From Otis tarda (taxonomy: Eukaryota; Chordata; Aves; Otidiformes; Otididae): a DNA stretch of 64,000 nucleotides. Position 1 is the stretch's first letter. Each line of letters begins with the position of its first letter. Under the pieces are notes generated by a model, which was not told the DNA's origin, did no database searches, and saw only the letters and a program-made list of their open reading frames with translations. The DNA is taken from the NCBI GenBank assembly GCA_026413225.1, contig CM048552.1, forward strand, positions 45,647,001 through 45,711,000, written 5' to 3'. Shown here in pieces: positions 10,201 through 25,600 of this stretch. The position numbers and the translations under genes are program-made.

Positions 10201-13200
10201 CCAAAGGCAACATGATTTTGCATTGTGAAACAAGACTTTTTGGGTTTTTTTACCATTTCTGGAACTGTTTTATTCCTTCCTTTACACTCAGTGGACTAAT
10301 GGATTTCACCTGTGTCATATTTTGTTCCAAAATGCCAAGATTTTCATTCAATAAAAATGTGGTTCTAGTACTTCCCTTTGTTATGCAAAACTTAAAAACA
10401 CCAGCTAATTTTGAAGGATCATATTTTTTTCAGACTTTGCAACAATCTAAACCAATATTTTTGACAAGCATGAACAATCTTTACGGGAGTTACTAATCTC
10501 ATCAGTGTTAATCTTTACCTTAAGAACAAGCAGCTAGCTATGATTACTGCCTGATGTTTTTGTGTAGCAAGGCTATGATGTAATATGGCTTTGTCAGTAC
10601 AAAAATATATAACTAGATGGAGGCCATAAAGATATACTGTCATTGCTGCAATGTATTTTTTTAAAAAAAAAAAAAAGTAATAGAGGAACTACTACGTTAG
10701 TAATTTCTAGTCTCTAACTAGATTAAAAAAGAACCATTAAAAAATTATCCAAACATTTTCATGGTGCCAATATAAAACAGCACTGACAATGACACAGCCC
10801 ATATGTGTTTAACTTCTCACTTCAGTCTACAGAATTTCTGAAGGTAGTGTAGCAGCAGAATATGAAAACTATAGCTGACTGTGAAAGTTATAGCTTGTAA
10901 TTAGCTTTTGCACTTTGGTTTGTTTTTTTTTTTCTTTAAAGCAAAGACCCTAACACTATAAAAATCTGTCCTACGGACAGAAAAAGAGAGATATTTGATG
11001 ATCCCTTTCCTTACTCTATGGTCTTTATAGGACTTCTTCTTGCACTGTACTTCCCTTTTGCATCTTCTCAGATTAAATTCTATTTAAATGTGCATCAACT
11101 TCAGAAATCCTGATGCAATTTCATTCGTAAGTCTGCATTTCATGGTCTCTTTTTCTTCCTGCAGAATAACAGTAACATAACACCAAATTATCTTCTTTGT
11201 TTGTGGGAGACTTGGGATCTCCATCTCACAAAGAACATGGGACGGGAGAATGCTGACTTTACATGATGTTTTTTCTTTGTGAAACAGCTGGACTGATGTT
11301 AGCATCACTCCAGCTGGGACCTTTCTAGGTTTAATTGTCATAATTGTTGAAGTGGATCTGCTCATAAAAAAAAAAAACCTGTCCATATCAGTACTCCCAG
11401 CTAGGCAATTGCATGGACTTTTTCTTAAGGGACTGCCTCAGGCATTTTGAACAATTTTAAAGTGCAGATTTTGCTCACATATAATCTCTAAATTCGACGA
11501 AACTTCATGGTGTAAGTGATCCCTGACTTTGACCCTTAAGTCCTCCTGAACACATGGCCTTTTGTAATGTCTCCTTTTCAGTGAAAAAGATACCACAGTT
11601 CCTACCATTCCTTCAGTAAGGTTTCTGCATGTAAAGAGGATATTTTAAAGAAAACTAAACTGTAGATTTACAGTGCTTATTATCTGAGAAACTTCTGTAT
11701 TTATTTATAGTTTATTGGTTTTAATTGATATAAAGGAAAATAGTTTTTAATCTTACTTCACATATTTAAGAAAACAAACACAGATCACAGATTTATTTAT
11801 TTTCATTTCTTAAAAGGTGCATATTGTTACCTCAAATGATACAAAATGTTGGGAAATCATAATAAATTTCTGGCCAAATCTCTTCCTTGTGGTAGAAAGC
11901 ATATTTTCATACAAACAAAAGGTTCCTTGGATGCACTTTTTTTTTTTGATGTTTCGAGTTGGTCTTTGTGGTAGGATCCAGCTTTCCCAAGCAAACAAAT
12001 AATAAAAATTGTAACTAGTAATTTGAGTTTCCTTTTTCAAATTATGTCTATTGTGTGATAAGTCCATGTCCAAAATGGAGAGACAGGCAGACGACACAGA
12101 GACTGTCATTCTTTTTATAATTGAAAAGAGATGCTCTGTCTTGCCTAAAACGGTGGGGGGACACAGGGCTACAAAGATTTATAACATGTCAATATCTGTT
12201 TCATATACCTACAATAAGCTTTTCATTCTGTTTCTGTTTCCAGACTAATCAGGTTAAAACCCACTTTGTACCTTTTGCTTTGGCATATATCAGGTACATA
12301 CTTGGTTATTCCTAACTACAAAGATAGGAGTCCTTCAGAAAATGCTTCATGCTGTGACGTATTGATTGCTTTCAATATCTTCTGCTCGCAGGACACAAAC
12401 CCCAAAAGTTCTTTATATCCAAACTCTGAATTCTCATCATGCTTTGAAAATACATGTCCCCTTTGCTGAAATATCACTTGACACAGAATTGAATCTGTAG
12501 CTGAAAAATAAAATAATAACAAACAGAGAAACCTTATACAACTACCTGAACAAAGGAAGGAGTGTGATGATGAGGAGGATGTTTAGAAATCTACCTGCAG
12601 AAATAACATAACCAAAAGTTTTCTTGGATGTTGGAAATGGCATATATAAATGGTGAAGTTAAAGGAATGAACAGTAAGTCTGGATAAATGAGGAACTCCA
12701 AATGTCCTACACAATAGTAGAGAAGAAACCTGAGGTGATCTTTCTGCCTGACACCTCTGTGAGAGGCTTGATGCCGCTCTGGATGCTCCTGATGGACCAC
12801 AAAGAGGTGTCCAGGGAGACATATTGTGATGATTAAAAGTTGTATCGCATTTCTTTCTTCTTTGTCCCTCTGCCAACAGGTGCCACAGGGTGATGTCTTC
12901 TCCCCCCCACTATAACATAGATGTGTGGACACTACAGCTTTTTGTCAGCTATATTACTGTGGAGACAGTGACCTCCTGCAGAAGGGGGAGTGCACAGCAG
13001 AGAGTGGTAACTTTTAAAATTAGTAGATAAAGAATAAGTTGAGTTTATCACTTAGCATCCAGAGAGTTCAGAGATGAGAGAAGAAAACAGTGTTAAAACC
13101 TACAGTCTTCTCATTAATTTTGATATCCAGCTCTATCTTAATTGGAGAAGGCTATACACCAATTAGTGAAGGTATGTGAATTAATATATGATGTATATAT

Positions 13201-16200
13201 AAAATATACATATAATATTAATATAACGATTTTTAAATACAATTTGCTTTTCTAAAAAGAAAAGTATAATTGAAGAAAATAAATACTTTTTGAGGCAAGA
13301 GGCTTATTTTTAACAATTTGCATTGGCAGATTGTTAAAGGCAAAAAAAAATCCCTATGTTCTAAACCAGGCTCAACAAAAACAGTCCTAATCGCGTGTGT
13401 TCAGCAAGCAGATGTAGTTTCTACTGAAATAACAATAATGCATATGAATATGGCATCTCAAACTGAAAGAGAAATAAGCAGAAATCTGCATAGAGCATTC
13501 AGGAAAAAAAAAACAGAAAAAACTTTACAAGCAGTCTGGTAACCTACTTGCCAGATTACCTACTTTTATATGTATAAAAAGTAAACTGGACGTGAAATGT
13601 AAAGACGGGACTTTGGAGACACAGTTCATGTCTTTAAATACTGTTGCAGTGAACTGCCAGTGGTTGTTCAGGACTGGCTGAAGTACAATTCTCAACTATG
13701 AATATATTAAGTAGTCAGTCATAAGGACCTGTGTGACTAATATTGTTTCCTATAAAATTTAGGAACACAAACCTGACGTGTAATGAAATGTGATGAAGTG
13801 GGGATTTCTTGGAACTTCTTTTTGCCCCTGAATAGATCAGTAGAAGATAGGAAATTAGATGTCTCTGAAAGAAAAAAGAAAATCAACTTGAAGATCACAA
13901 CCACAAAAAATATCTATTCTGTGTATATTAAAAAGACTTCTGACAAAAAAAAATAAAAGAAAAAGAAAAAAAAAGGATTTTTAATAGGATTTGTAAATAG
14001 TAATCTGCAAAGCAGATTTAGTGGAAACAGTAACTAGGAAAGGCCAAAGACCAAATGATTACCAGAAGTATCCTAGGGCCATTGCCCATAAATATGACAA
14101 ATCACCGCAGATTTCTGCTGTTAAACCTCCTAAAAGTAATATTAATAATACCTTATTAATTAAGCCTTTTGACTCTGAAACTGAGGAATCTAATGGGTAT
14201 TTAAGCTACTACTTCTTGCCTTACAAAAGCACGTAGAGCAGTGTTTACTTTCTACTTCTGGAAACTGAGTTTGTTTCCAGGCAGGACACCTAAATGAAAT
14301 TACATCTCTTCTCTTAGAATTTCTTTGTCTAATATTTAAAAGTCAAAACAAATCAAAGCAAATCTGAAGTTGTAGGCAAGAGCTTTCATATGGAAGGAGG
14401 AGAAATAGGCTGGAAAAATTAGCTCATGGTAGCAGGAGCTTCTGAGGTATGATAGTTACCTCTTTACAGCAAAAAGGTTACTACAATTCATCACACCTAA
14501 GTTTAGGTGAATAGTACTTTTATAGTGTTTTAGGATCCAAAAAGCAAAAGCAATACATATGTTACTTTTCATCCAGTTCAATCTACAGAAAAATAATGAC
14601 CAGAGTAAATACAAGATAAGAATCCTTCTCCACCCCTAATCCTTCTGACTTTTATTAAAATAAATGCTAGTTTAATGAATTTATTTTGAGCATTTACTCA
14701 CTTTTACAGAGAGACACTGATTCCAGCACATTTCAGTAGGTGTTCAATCTGACATTTCTGTATAGCATCTCCCAGGAATAATAAAAATCTCTTCCATGTC
14801 TGCAGGTTCCATTATTGGCCTTACTTTTTCCCCCCATTTGGAATCATTACCTTGAGTGACTCACAAGGTCTTAATAACAGTGAAAGTTAAGAGAGCCTGT
14901 ATTAAAATGTAGTGACCCTCAACTTCTCCACTTGGCTAGGTGTCAGGAGTAATAGTTGGTTACATGGAAAGCGCTACTACTGATATACATCTCCTGCTAG
15001 CTCAGATTTGATTTCAGAAAGCCTGAAATGCTTAAGGCCAAGCCCTTCCTTGGCTCACATCCTTTTCTGACACGATGCTTTGCTTAAAGATGATGAATAG
15101 TCCTGTTCAAACCAGAGCCAAATTCAGTGAGACTTTACACCAAATACTGAGCAACTTCTTAGGTCTTTGTTAGGGAAAGACACCTGATGGGTGCAGGATT
15201 GCAGAGTAGGTGCTGGGTGGCAGCAGGCACGCTGGCCAGGGAGCAAACATCACATTGACATGGTGGGTAACTCCTGCAGACAGCAGTGAGGGGCAGACAC
15301 AGCTTGCTGATGCGCGGTGGTCTGGCATGGATGCACGTTGTTGGGCATCACTAACAATTTCCTGTCTCTCTAAGTTTGGGAATCTATTTATGCCAGGTCT
15401 CCTTGAAACAGAAGTGAGAATAATTTTCCTGTCTCCTTAACATGTCCTGTGCGTCAGAGAGAACAGAAGTGCTAGCTTAGGATGGATGGAGATACACTGA
15501 AGTTATCTCTACTAGTAGATTAATGATTTTTTGTGATGACTTTAAGAATGCTTAATAAAACATGCACATATTGTACTACTTTTAAATTCTAATAAACACA
15601 ATGTTAGTGTTATTTTGATTGCCAGTTATCTCTAAGATAAGTATTTAATTCAAATTCACTGCAGGTTTTGCACTGTGAGGACTCCTTAAATTAAAAGCAT
15701 TTACTTTACTTACAGTGAAAATTAATTACATTCTAAAATACCTTAATATTGTGGATATTAGGGTTCTCAGATCAGAGAAAGGGAGTACATGCAAAGGAGA
15801 TTTTTCTCAGTTAGATCTTTAGTATAGAGTTGTTCTGCAATGTATAGTGTATAGTAATAATCAATCTCCAGAGCTTTACCTTCTTTAAATTGGTCACCTA
15901 CCAAAGGGCCTGGGCTGAATTTGTGGAGCATATTGGGTGAATAACACAGTATTGTTTCATAGCAAATGCATTTTTTAGCTGCTATGAGGTATATTGCATA
16001 TAACTCTTTGGTGCTGACTTATGGGCCTTGACAACACACATCAGGCTGTTTAAATCATTAGAGTGCCGTTTTTCTTCCCCTGAGAAATTATAAAGGGAAG
16101 CCCTGCTAACTTGTCAGCTCCCCTCTGCCCTCCTTTCCCCCTTTGTTGTACAAAACCTTAAATACATAGATGGGATTCCTGGAGCTTGGCTGGTTTCAGA

Positions 16201-18049
16201 GCAACCTAGGGACTGATTTGGTTGAGCTGCCCAAAGCCCATAAATTCAGGACAATTGGATGGAAACAGGAGGCCAAGTTCAAGGGTAGAAAGCTAGGTGA
16301 AAAAGCCTGATGATTTGAGTATCCGAGGCTTCCAGGAGGAATGTTTTCCCCCTCAGCCGTAAAAAGTAGGGGGAGGCACAATGCCTCAATGTTATGGCTG
16401 CTAAAGCAAAAGGAGAAAAGGGTAACTCAAGTCTGGGAATACAGTGTGGATTGAATTGTGTTTTGCTGTAGTGGAGGCTGAGTTTTGGGATGCTGCCAGG
16501 AGCTCTGGTAAGTACAATTGGGATGGGGCAATGTTTTTGCATCACCATAACGTTATTCATAACTGTAAGGGTAAGCCCTGTCCTTACATTAAGACTAGGA
16601 AGGCTGAAGGAAACCAGATAATGGCAGCTTCAGAAGGCAGTGAGACAAAAAGGGAAAATCCAGTCACATAAAGCGAAGTAAGATTCAGGGCTTTCCTGGA
16701 AGGTAGTGGAAACACCAGTAAATGTACACGTTCAAAAGTATTGGAGAAGGAAATCCTTGAGACAAAAAAAATGTCCCCTAATCCCCAAACCTATTACTTG
16801 TACTATAAAAACAGCACAAAAATATGAATATTACTGCTTTTATAAATTATGAGTTTGAGTTTATTGGTAAATTTTGTCTGAGGAGATGACATTGGATGCT
16901 TTAATTTTATCTGCATTTTCCGTCTGTTATCACTATTGAAGCATATAAGAACTTCTGTCAAAGGCTCATTGTACCGGCCATCAGACGAACAAGACACAGA
17001 AAAGACAGCTACTCTCCAGAGACATCTCTTTAATCTGATTCACTTTAGATTATTTTTCACTATGTCTGGAGTAGAAAATACTCCAGAAAAATAGAAAAAG
17101 ACCTAAAAGCCTTAAACAATTTTACAATTTTTAAAGTTTTGTCTTGTTCCTCAGGATTTAAATTAGACAGTTATATTTTTTTTCTTGACATAATTTTAAA
17201 AAATATGAAAGATGGATATTTTGTGCTTGCTTCTTTGATTTTCCTTTAGGCTACTGAAAGTGGTATTCTAAATGTTTTATAAATTGTTTTCCCCTGTTTT
17301 GTTCTCTTTTTGCTTTTTTCCCTTCCTTTTTTACATATGCTGCTCTGTAACTTTTGCTAAATATTGTCAGTTTCTTAAAGATTCCTGAGAGACATTTAAA
17401 TGTAATTTTTGCCAAATTTTCCTAAGGAGGGGCAAAAAAAAAAATAAAATTCAGTGGCTCCACACGTCTGTGATTTTTCAGATATAAGAAGTCTTAATTT
17501 CCTCATGTGTCAGACTTGGACCAGTGCTCTGTAAAGAACAACCTCCTGTTCAGAGAGACTTTCTCCTAGTGTTTGAAAGGTCTGATTTACCTGATGAATG
17601 AAGCTGGGAATTGCAGTCGTTGTCTAGAGTGGTACATCTGGTGGATAGGCTAGTTATCCTTGAATGCTGAAGATAAGAGGCATGTTGAACTTTCCTTGAC
17701 ACTATGAGACGTGTCAAGTTTGAGCTTCAAGGACAGTATTCATAAATTCAGCAACCTATATTGCTGAAGAGACATGTAATTTTGTGACTTTATGTGGATG
17801 CTTTTAAAATATGTTATCAAGTGAATGTTTATAAAATAAATTTAGAAGAAACTTAAATGTAAAGGAAAGCAAATTTTTGCAATGCTCTTGAGGATTTTAA
17901 ATGCAATTCTGATTTGAAAGGAGCTGAACAAATGTTTTCAAAAGTTTCTGTCTTTCCTCAGCATGGAAGACTTTGGGACATTTAGGAAGCAACAAAATTC
18001 TCAAAAACCCTTTGAAATTAGCAGGAGAACCGCTGTTGAAAACAATTTT
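7266..18049. other. Gene-free unique sequence
   Basis: I see no supported gene in this 10.8 kb. The longest frames (minus-strand 11084-11386, 100 codons; minus-strand 12591-12932, 113 codons; minus-strand 11810-12109, 99 codons; plus-strand 10212-10496, 94 codons) have no recognisable domain and are interleaved with many stops. Simple-sequence content includes A runs near 10661-10677 and 13920-13975, a T run near 10919-10934, and an AT-rich stretch with TATA-type repeats at about 13180-13225. No CR1 or LTR signature was found. Confidence 0.55.
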
Positions 18050-18081
18050 ATTATATAATTATATTATAATTATTATATAAT
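18050..18081. repeat. AT-only palindromic cluster
   Basis: Only A and T occur over 32 bases. The self-complementary decamer ATTATATAAT sits at 18050-18059 and again at 18072-18081, with a related ATATTATAAT block between. It is followed by a T run. It can form a cruciform or hairpin and is a common kind of low-complexity DNA. Confidence 0.7.
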
Positions 18082-21000
18082 ATTTTTTTTTTATTCCTCT
18101 TTGTTTCCCATTTCACAGCACTACTAGGCTTGGGCTAAAACGAGGAGAAAAAGGAGTGAAAAATCCTACAGGAGAAATCCTTACAAGATGGCCCTTTTCA
18201 CTTTTGCCCTTACTTTCTGTGAAATACCACTTGATTTTATTTTGAAAAATGAATGTTAAAGGCCAGAAGCTCAATTCATAAATCTCATAAACATTTCAGT
18301 GAATGCATCCAAGTTGGCAATACTGAAACTTTTCTGAGACTTTCAAAAGAGTAAAAAAAAACCAACTTCAACAAAAACCCCCAACACTGATATTTTTCCC
18401 GACTACACTTGCCAATAACCTTTGTCTACTTTTCTCCTTTTCCACTTCAATACAAATTCAGAAGAAAAAAGCTGTGGTCATTGAGTTGATGATGGGACTG
18501 TGGAGATTGGAGCGTTCCAATAAGTTACAGACCATCATGTAGGCTGTCACTGCAGCATTAGAGCTGCCCACATGTTGATATGTTGGGAATTTGACCCACT
18601 GATCACTGGTGTCGCTGGTAACACTGCCTTGGAACTATTCTAACTCATGCGCCTTTTGTAACAAAATGACTCTTTGTATTAACTTCTTGAATCTTATTGC
18701 CACCTTTCCAGACTAAGCACATGAATTTTTCTGGCTATTGTGCCTACAAGGTTATAAAACCAGAGGAGAAGAGGTGCAGCCATTTCAGCTAACACATAAT
18801 AACACACAACTGCAATAACTTAGTTTCCCTTCTGACTATGCCAGTGGTGACTGGTTGTGGTGGAATAACCCATTTGCAGCACCAGAATCCTCACACATGG
18901 TAATCAGATGTTTAAAGTGACTCAATGAAGAAATATATCATGGAAGATGGAAGAATGAGGAAAGTGAAGAAGCCTAGCAGCTGTGATTAAAGCATAATCT
19001 TGACTTCTGGCAGGCAAGATATATGGTGCATTCAGAATTTCAAGCCTATCTGGCAGACTTGATGGTGGAACTGTCTCAGGAGCTGCAGAATGGTGAGGTG
19101 CTACATGTGAATCCTGGCATCAGTGGGAAGTCCTTCGTGCTTTTGCTCTTTCAGGAATCTTACAGACTGGAGACTAAGAATAGATTACACCTAAAATGTG
19201 AATATCTAATTCCTGATAGCTTTATGCATGTGAAACAGTGATTTATCCTTTAATAGCCCTTTTGAATGTGGTACCGTTATTCAGTTTTGCAGATGATTGC
19301 TTTAGTAAAGCTAATGTGCCAGAGACAGGATAGATCTGATCTTGCTTGCTAGCCAAGGAAGATCAATCAGTAAGGGGTAAATAAAGTAAAGCAGAATGAA
19401 AAAGATAAAGGAAGGGTAACCGAGAGAGAGAAATTAATAAGAAAGTGTATTTCTTTTTTCAACAGTTGCTGTTTTGGATCATGCCTGCTGGTAATTTTTT
19501 TTCTTTTCCTAAGTCTTTTCTCTCTATTTTCTCAGCTTTCTATTTTTTCTTTCAATATACACACAATGGATGTTGGGTAGAATAATTTAAGTAAAAGACA
19601 TGAAAACCAATTATATCTATCCTGGGGCTATTAAAGAGTTCCCTTTAAGTCAAGGGTAGTTCCTCTCTCATTTTGTTCACTAAATGTTGACAGGAGAGGA
19701 ATAATCTTGAAGTTGAGGCAAATGGAACATTTCGAGAAGCAAATACCACAAGAGCCATAGAAACCCTCAAAATATATGTTGCTTAGCTTGCAGTGTGCAG
19801 TACTAAATCACAGCTCTTCAAATTAATATCCTTCATAGCAAACAAAGCAGAATTTGAGTCCAGTGACATCTAAGGACATCATTTCTGGGGATATCAAGCT
19901 GGGAAATATAGAAAGGAGAAGTAGAGGGAAGGACTGCACCCTAGTCATTCCCCACTGAATGCCATATCCCTCTCTTCCTTTTTCCCTTCTGTCCTTCATC
20001 CTTCATTCCTTCTCAGTTAAACAGCTGTGGATGTTTCCCATATCAGAAACGAATATTGATATTTTCTTTTTTTTTTAAATCATAGTTCTAGTTTGCAGCA
20101 GAGTTTCAGCTGTTAGATTGCCCGATTAGGTGCGATTAAAGCAACATTTACTCTGTCATGGCAATTAGATGCAAAGTCTTCTATTGGCAGCCTGTGATTT
20201 GTCTTCTAAAAGTGCTTAGATCTAAAACACACTGGGCCAAATTCAATACATATTAGATTTAATCCAGACTGAGTCTAGTATCCCAAAATCAAACAGAGGA
20301 GAAGCTATTCAGAGCTGCAACGTACTGAAACCTCAGTTATCAGGGGTAAAGATTTCAACTGCTAAGCCCCAAATGGTCACACATCTCTAAAAAGCCTAAG
20401 GTGATCAGGGCATGAAGGGATTTGTTGCTATTCTGATGGGTGTTTCCAGGTCTGTTCCTCTAAGACCATTCCCCCATCCACTCTCCATCTCCAGGCACTG
20501 TTTCTGCTGGCGCAGAACAGATTCTTACTCTTTAGTATCAGTCCATCATACAAGGTTTTATACATAGCTTGATCTCTTAAATCACTGGGACCTGATCTGC
20601 TTTTGAGACCTTGCCCCAAATGCTGTTGACAATGCTGTGGGTTGGAGATGAAACTGCTAATACAGCAAGATTCCTGTTCACCTCATCCTCCTATCGGGGC
20701 TTGGCAAAGATATGTGGGGCTTTCACTATGCCCTCTCAGCAAACAGACACTCTTTGTAGAGGCTACACACGTTGCTCAGCTGGTCACTCCTCTTCTGCGG
20801 AAAAAGTAACAGAGCGAATGGAAGATTTCTGACTGGATCACCTTGTCTTATGCATAGAGTTCAAAATACATGTTATAACCTTTAAAAAATAACATCTGAC
20901 CATTCCAAGAAATAGTATGCAAGATGTATGGAAATATATACAGATACTGAACTTGGCATGAGATTTTGCTGAAATGATTTTGCTGAAAATAGACTTTGCA

Positions 21001-22590
21001 ATATACAGACGTGATATGTATGCTTTTTCAGCTAAAGAGGGAAGATGCTGGCTATGCTAGTGGCTTTGCTTTGTGGGATGTGTAAGGAAATCCATGATTT
21101 CAATCTCCCAGTTGCACAGATAAGTGGAAAGTTTTAAGTAAGACAAATAAAATGAAACCATTACATTCCATTCTGGATACCACATTTAAGTACAGTAGCT
21201 TCAAATAATGGGTTCATAAAAAAAAAACATTGGCTGTCTCTCATGCAGTTCAAACATCTCATTACTGTGGGGTTATAAATCTGCAGACAGTGGAGGTTCC
21301 TTTTGTCCAGCGGTCTTTCAGCTAAAATGGTTATGAACAAATCAATACATTTATTATGAATAATCTCTTTTAGAACTTGGGCAAATATGACTTAGCAGTT
21401 TTGACAGAAATGGGGCCAAGTGGTGCTTTATAGATTTCAACAATCTTGTGGCTGGTTCAGTGAGGTGAAAGAGAGCAAAACCAGAAGGAAGTTAAGAAAA
21501 AAAATGGTACAGTGTAGCTTAGACTTTTAGTTGATTTTTGTATTGGATGTATTTCTAGTATAAGAAAGATGTGGTGGAAGTAATATTAATTCACAAAACA
21601 TTTTGTTATCTGGTAGCTTTTCTTACAAAAAGCTACAATGAAGCTACAAAAAACTTATTTTCATCCATCATTGTGCCAGAACTACTGTGTATTAGTGGTT
21701 AGATTTGTTCCACCTTTGACCTTTAAAATGTGTGTTGGTTCCCAAATACCTTAAAGGTGACTGAAGAAATTGAGTACAGTTTCTGAAGAAACAGGAATTC
21801 AATATCTCATCTGGCACAGGGCTGAGTTCCTGTTTCTGCACCCCTCACTGATATCAGAAGGAGTCAAGGATACAAACATCTTACAGCAATTAATAGCTTA
21901 TGCACCATTGTCAGAAAGATGCTTAACTGTGGAGAGCTTGAATGTTCTGCTATTATTATTTCTAGCTTTTTTTTTTATTGTTTAGGAGGAGCCCTTGTCT
22001 TAAATGAAGTCCTCTCCATCACTGCATGGTAAGTATTAGGTATGCAAGACAGAAATTAAAAAGAAAAATGTATGCAATGAGGCAAATTAATTAGATAGAA
22101 TGAGAATAAAGGAGAAAAATTATGAAACTTAGGTGTTTTGACAAACACAAGAGAGAGAAGCAGTACGCAGAGAAGTAAGCCATATCAAAATAGTCAATAA
22201 AATAGACCTCTTGTTTAACTTATAGGTAATTCTGGTTCAAAATTATGTTATGCCGTATTTACACCTATTTCCCACAGTCCTACGTTGATAAATCACCAAA
22301 GTCTTAGATATTTTTGTGAAAGTCTCTCAACTTTTTCTGTTGGCATTTTTACAGCTGCACAAGTAATTAAATAGTATCTAGGCCAAGGGGAGTGAATCTG
22401 TACCTCAGACCTCTGAACATATGATGCTGGAATCTGAGACTCAAATCCTTCTTGCAGTACACTTGAAATGATTTCTGCAGATTGGGACAATTCCAGTAGA
22501 GAAACACACCTGAGAACAGCCAACAAGATGAGTTGAAGATCTCCATTCAGGTATCACCTACAAGTCAGGGCCATTTGCAGACATTAGTCT

Positions 22591-22615
22591 GCAGTCAGCA
22601 GTCAGCAGTCAGCAG
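22591..22615 (+). repeat. GCAGTCA heptamer tandem repeat
   Basis: Three perfect copies of the 7-bp unit GCAGTCA start at 22591, 22598 and 22605, followed by a partial GCAG. This is a short microsatellite/minisatellite with no evident function. Confidence 0.9.
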
Positions 22616-25600
22616 ATGTTTCCATAGAAGTCTCCCACATTTCACTTTGATAGGTTAACTGGAGTGTTCTTGGAGCCATATACCTGTCTCTGCTGATTTG
22701 GAAAAGAATTCACAATGTTTTCACTAATTGCCACTTGTTTCACTTGGCTGTGTTTTTCCATAAGTCTGGCCTGTTGGTGCCTTGAATCTCCCTACAAACA
22801 GCCACTGTGCATGCCAGGAACAATCCTGTGTCACATCCTTTGTGAGTGACACATCCACTCAGCTCTTGGACCTGCTGTTATTAGCAGACATCTGTTCTGG
22901 TTCTTGCAGCAGAACTGTAGTGTCAAGGTCTGTGATATAAGCAGTGGGAAGTACTGAGACCGACCCTTCTGCTTCACAGAATCGACATTGTAGTGGAGTT
23001 GAAGGTGACTTAGGCAGCTTTGCCTTTTTCAGCGTAAATGAATGGGGACAAGGCATTTGCTGAAAATGTGATAGCTCTTGGACTAAAATGTGTAACATTC
23101 TTGAGGAAGTGTAACATTATTTGATACGGAAAACCTGAAAAAACTCAGGACATATGAGCTTGCAAGTCCTACCAACTACTGTCCAATGTGAAGAAGAAAG
23201 CAACACAAGTTTAACTGTCCTGCAGATACTGGAGACTAAGCCATACACACTGAGTTATAGGTAATGATTCATTTCTCAATTCCACTGTCTTCAGGAGAAG
23301 TCTGCCTAAATCAAGGCTGAGTTAAAACTGAGAAAGAAGGTCAGAGCTTGGCTTGTGGTGATGTTTCACTCTCATTTATTCTGGCATTTTTTATGCTCAG
23401 ATTTCCAATGACTGATGAACATTTGTAGACAATCATGTATTAAAACTGTTTCTTCCAGGCTGAAGTCTTTCTTGTCAAGCAGCAGTAAAGACATAGTAAC
23501 AGTATAGCAATTTATTTATGTAAAACCAATGTAAGAATAAGTGGTTCTCTGGAGTTATCAATATAGCTTGTGTTCTGCTGTGCTGTGAGAGAATATTTAA
23601 TTCTGACCAAATGTTATAAAACAAAGAAAGGTATGATTATTTAGGCTTGAATTTTATTGATTTTGGGTGAATGTTTTGGGTAGTATACAAATTTCTTTTA
23701 AGCTGTGCTAATGGAGGCTGGGATATGTTCCGTTACAGTCCATATGGAACAAAATATTCTCTGAGCTCTCACCATGAATATAGAGTTTCATGTTGAATTT
23801 TTTTGTTCTGGAATTAGCATAAAATATTTTCTGTGAAGATTTTGTAAATGACACCCTTTAGTTATGTATATTTAGAGACCTGTACTATTGCATTTGCTGA
23901 ATTTTGTGAATTATGTGGATATGATACTGTCCTACAAAGAAAAAATCTGTTGCAAAAATTGCTAAGTGCCTAAAATTCCACTGTAAAAAAAAAATACACC
24001 TCCTCTTTTCTGCACAGCAATAATCCCTCATTTTATGACATGGATATTTTGACTGGCAATGAAGTGCCGTTTGCTACACACTAGGAAAAACCTTTTGTCA
24101 GAAAGTCAGCCCTGATACTGCGGGCTAATTTACAAACTTACAACCTTAAAGATGGAACTTTAAATCTAACTGATCCCCTTACAAGAGTCAGTGAAAAGGA
24201 GAAATTATGCAAGGACAAAACTAATAGGGATCTTTTGTAGTTTTGGACTAAGATTTGGACTTAAATTTCTATAGTGTTTTCTATTATATGAACAAATATA
24301 ACACATTGTCAAAACCTCTCAAGACTCTGTCCATTTTCTTCTCATAATTTTCAACTAAAGTGATTTTTAAATTTTTATTTTAGAGACAGCTCCAGATGAT
24401 CTCAGATGGAATTTTGCTTGAGTAATAGCTTCAACATTCTTATTGCAGACAGGCTGTTTCAATTCTTCTATGATGTCTTTCAGAGGAAGAGTAGAAGGAA
24501 GTGGTAGTTATGAATTTACTAGTGACAAAATTATTAGTTTGATAATAAAATCACCTATAATTATAGAAATACAGGAAAATATTGTATTTTGCTACATACT
24601 TTATAGATACATGAGAATATGTTTCTATAATTTTTAAAAAAGACTTAATTTTGCTCTTTAAATTAGTTAGAGGAACATGACGATTTTTGGAACAAATATT
24701 TTATTTTCTCTTGCTGATTGCTTAATGTTTCCATAAAAGCATTACGCAGACTTGCAAAATTTGCGGCTAAGGAGTCTAGAATTTTTCCTACATATATTTA
24801 AATATATAGATAGAATGTAAATAAGACAACATATTTACTCTGTTAGAAATATATTCATTATTATCTAAACTGCCTAAATCAGTAGAGATAGGAATAGTAT
24901 TTCATTATTTATAAGTATGCACATAGTGCGTTATAGTTATGAATAAGGACTGAATTCTGGATACAAGACAGTAAAGAAAAATAAAACCTCTTCTGAGCAG
25001 GGATTACCTTGGCCTGTGACTATGGGAACAGTTTCTGTACCACTGATTCAGTGTTCAGTTGAATTGAGGTCATTCATTAGCAAAAGCCATTTACTAAAGG
25101 TAAGTATCACATGCTTTACTAGAAACTAGCTTACGTGGAGAGGGACTAACTTTCCTATAATGAAAGTGATTGATTCTCTCTTCTGATTTTGCAAGTTCCT
25201 CTGAGCAAAACAACTGTTTGCATTAACGACCCTTTGTTTTCTGAGGCTGTTTTGTAAGGTTGACAACTTAAGCTAGGAGACTGCGAAAGAATTATCCCTA
25301 CTAAAGGGAACTCAGAGAAAAAAAATAGTATATTTATAATCCATTGACACAATTAGAAAACAGCACAGAAATTCCTTTAGTTTTAAGATTCATAGGGCAG
25401 GAGGCCTGTTTCAACATAAAAATTGTCCGCACTAATTGTTTGTGTGTTGTTGTCCTCAACGTGCATATGACCTGTAGTGTCAATGCCTATACCTCACTTT
25501 CATAAACCAGCAGTACACAGAGATTCTGCATTATATCCAATAAAATGTTGACTAATGTCTTCTTCCTCTCTCCCAACGTAGTTTTCTACTTGCTAACCCA

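Noticed and set aside
12591..12932. 113-codon minus-strand ORF with Cys/His-containing sequence
   Set aside because: No recognised domain, no supporting splice or promoter context, and an overlapping 97-codon frame on the same strand is equally open.
19023..19241. 72-codon ORF with a helical-looking N-terminus
   Set aside because: Short, isolated, no known family and no flanking splice signals that stand out.
21810..21870. Possible old palindromic amniote repeat (CACTGATATCAGAAGGAGTC)
   Set aside because: Only one short block resembles the pattern; below what I can support.
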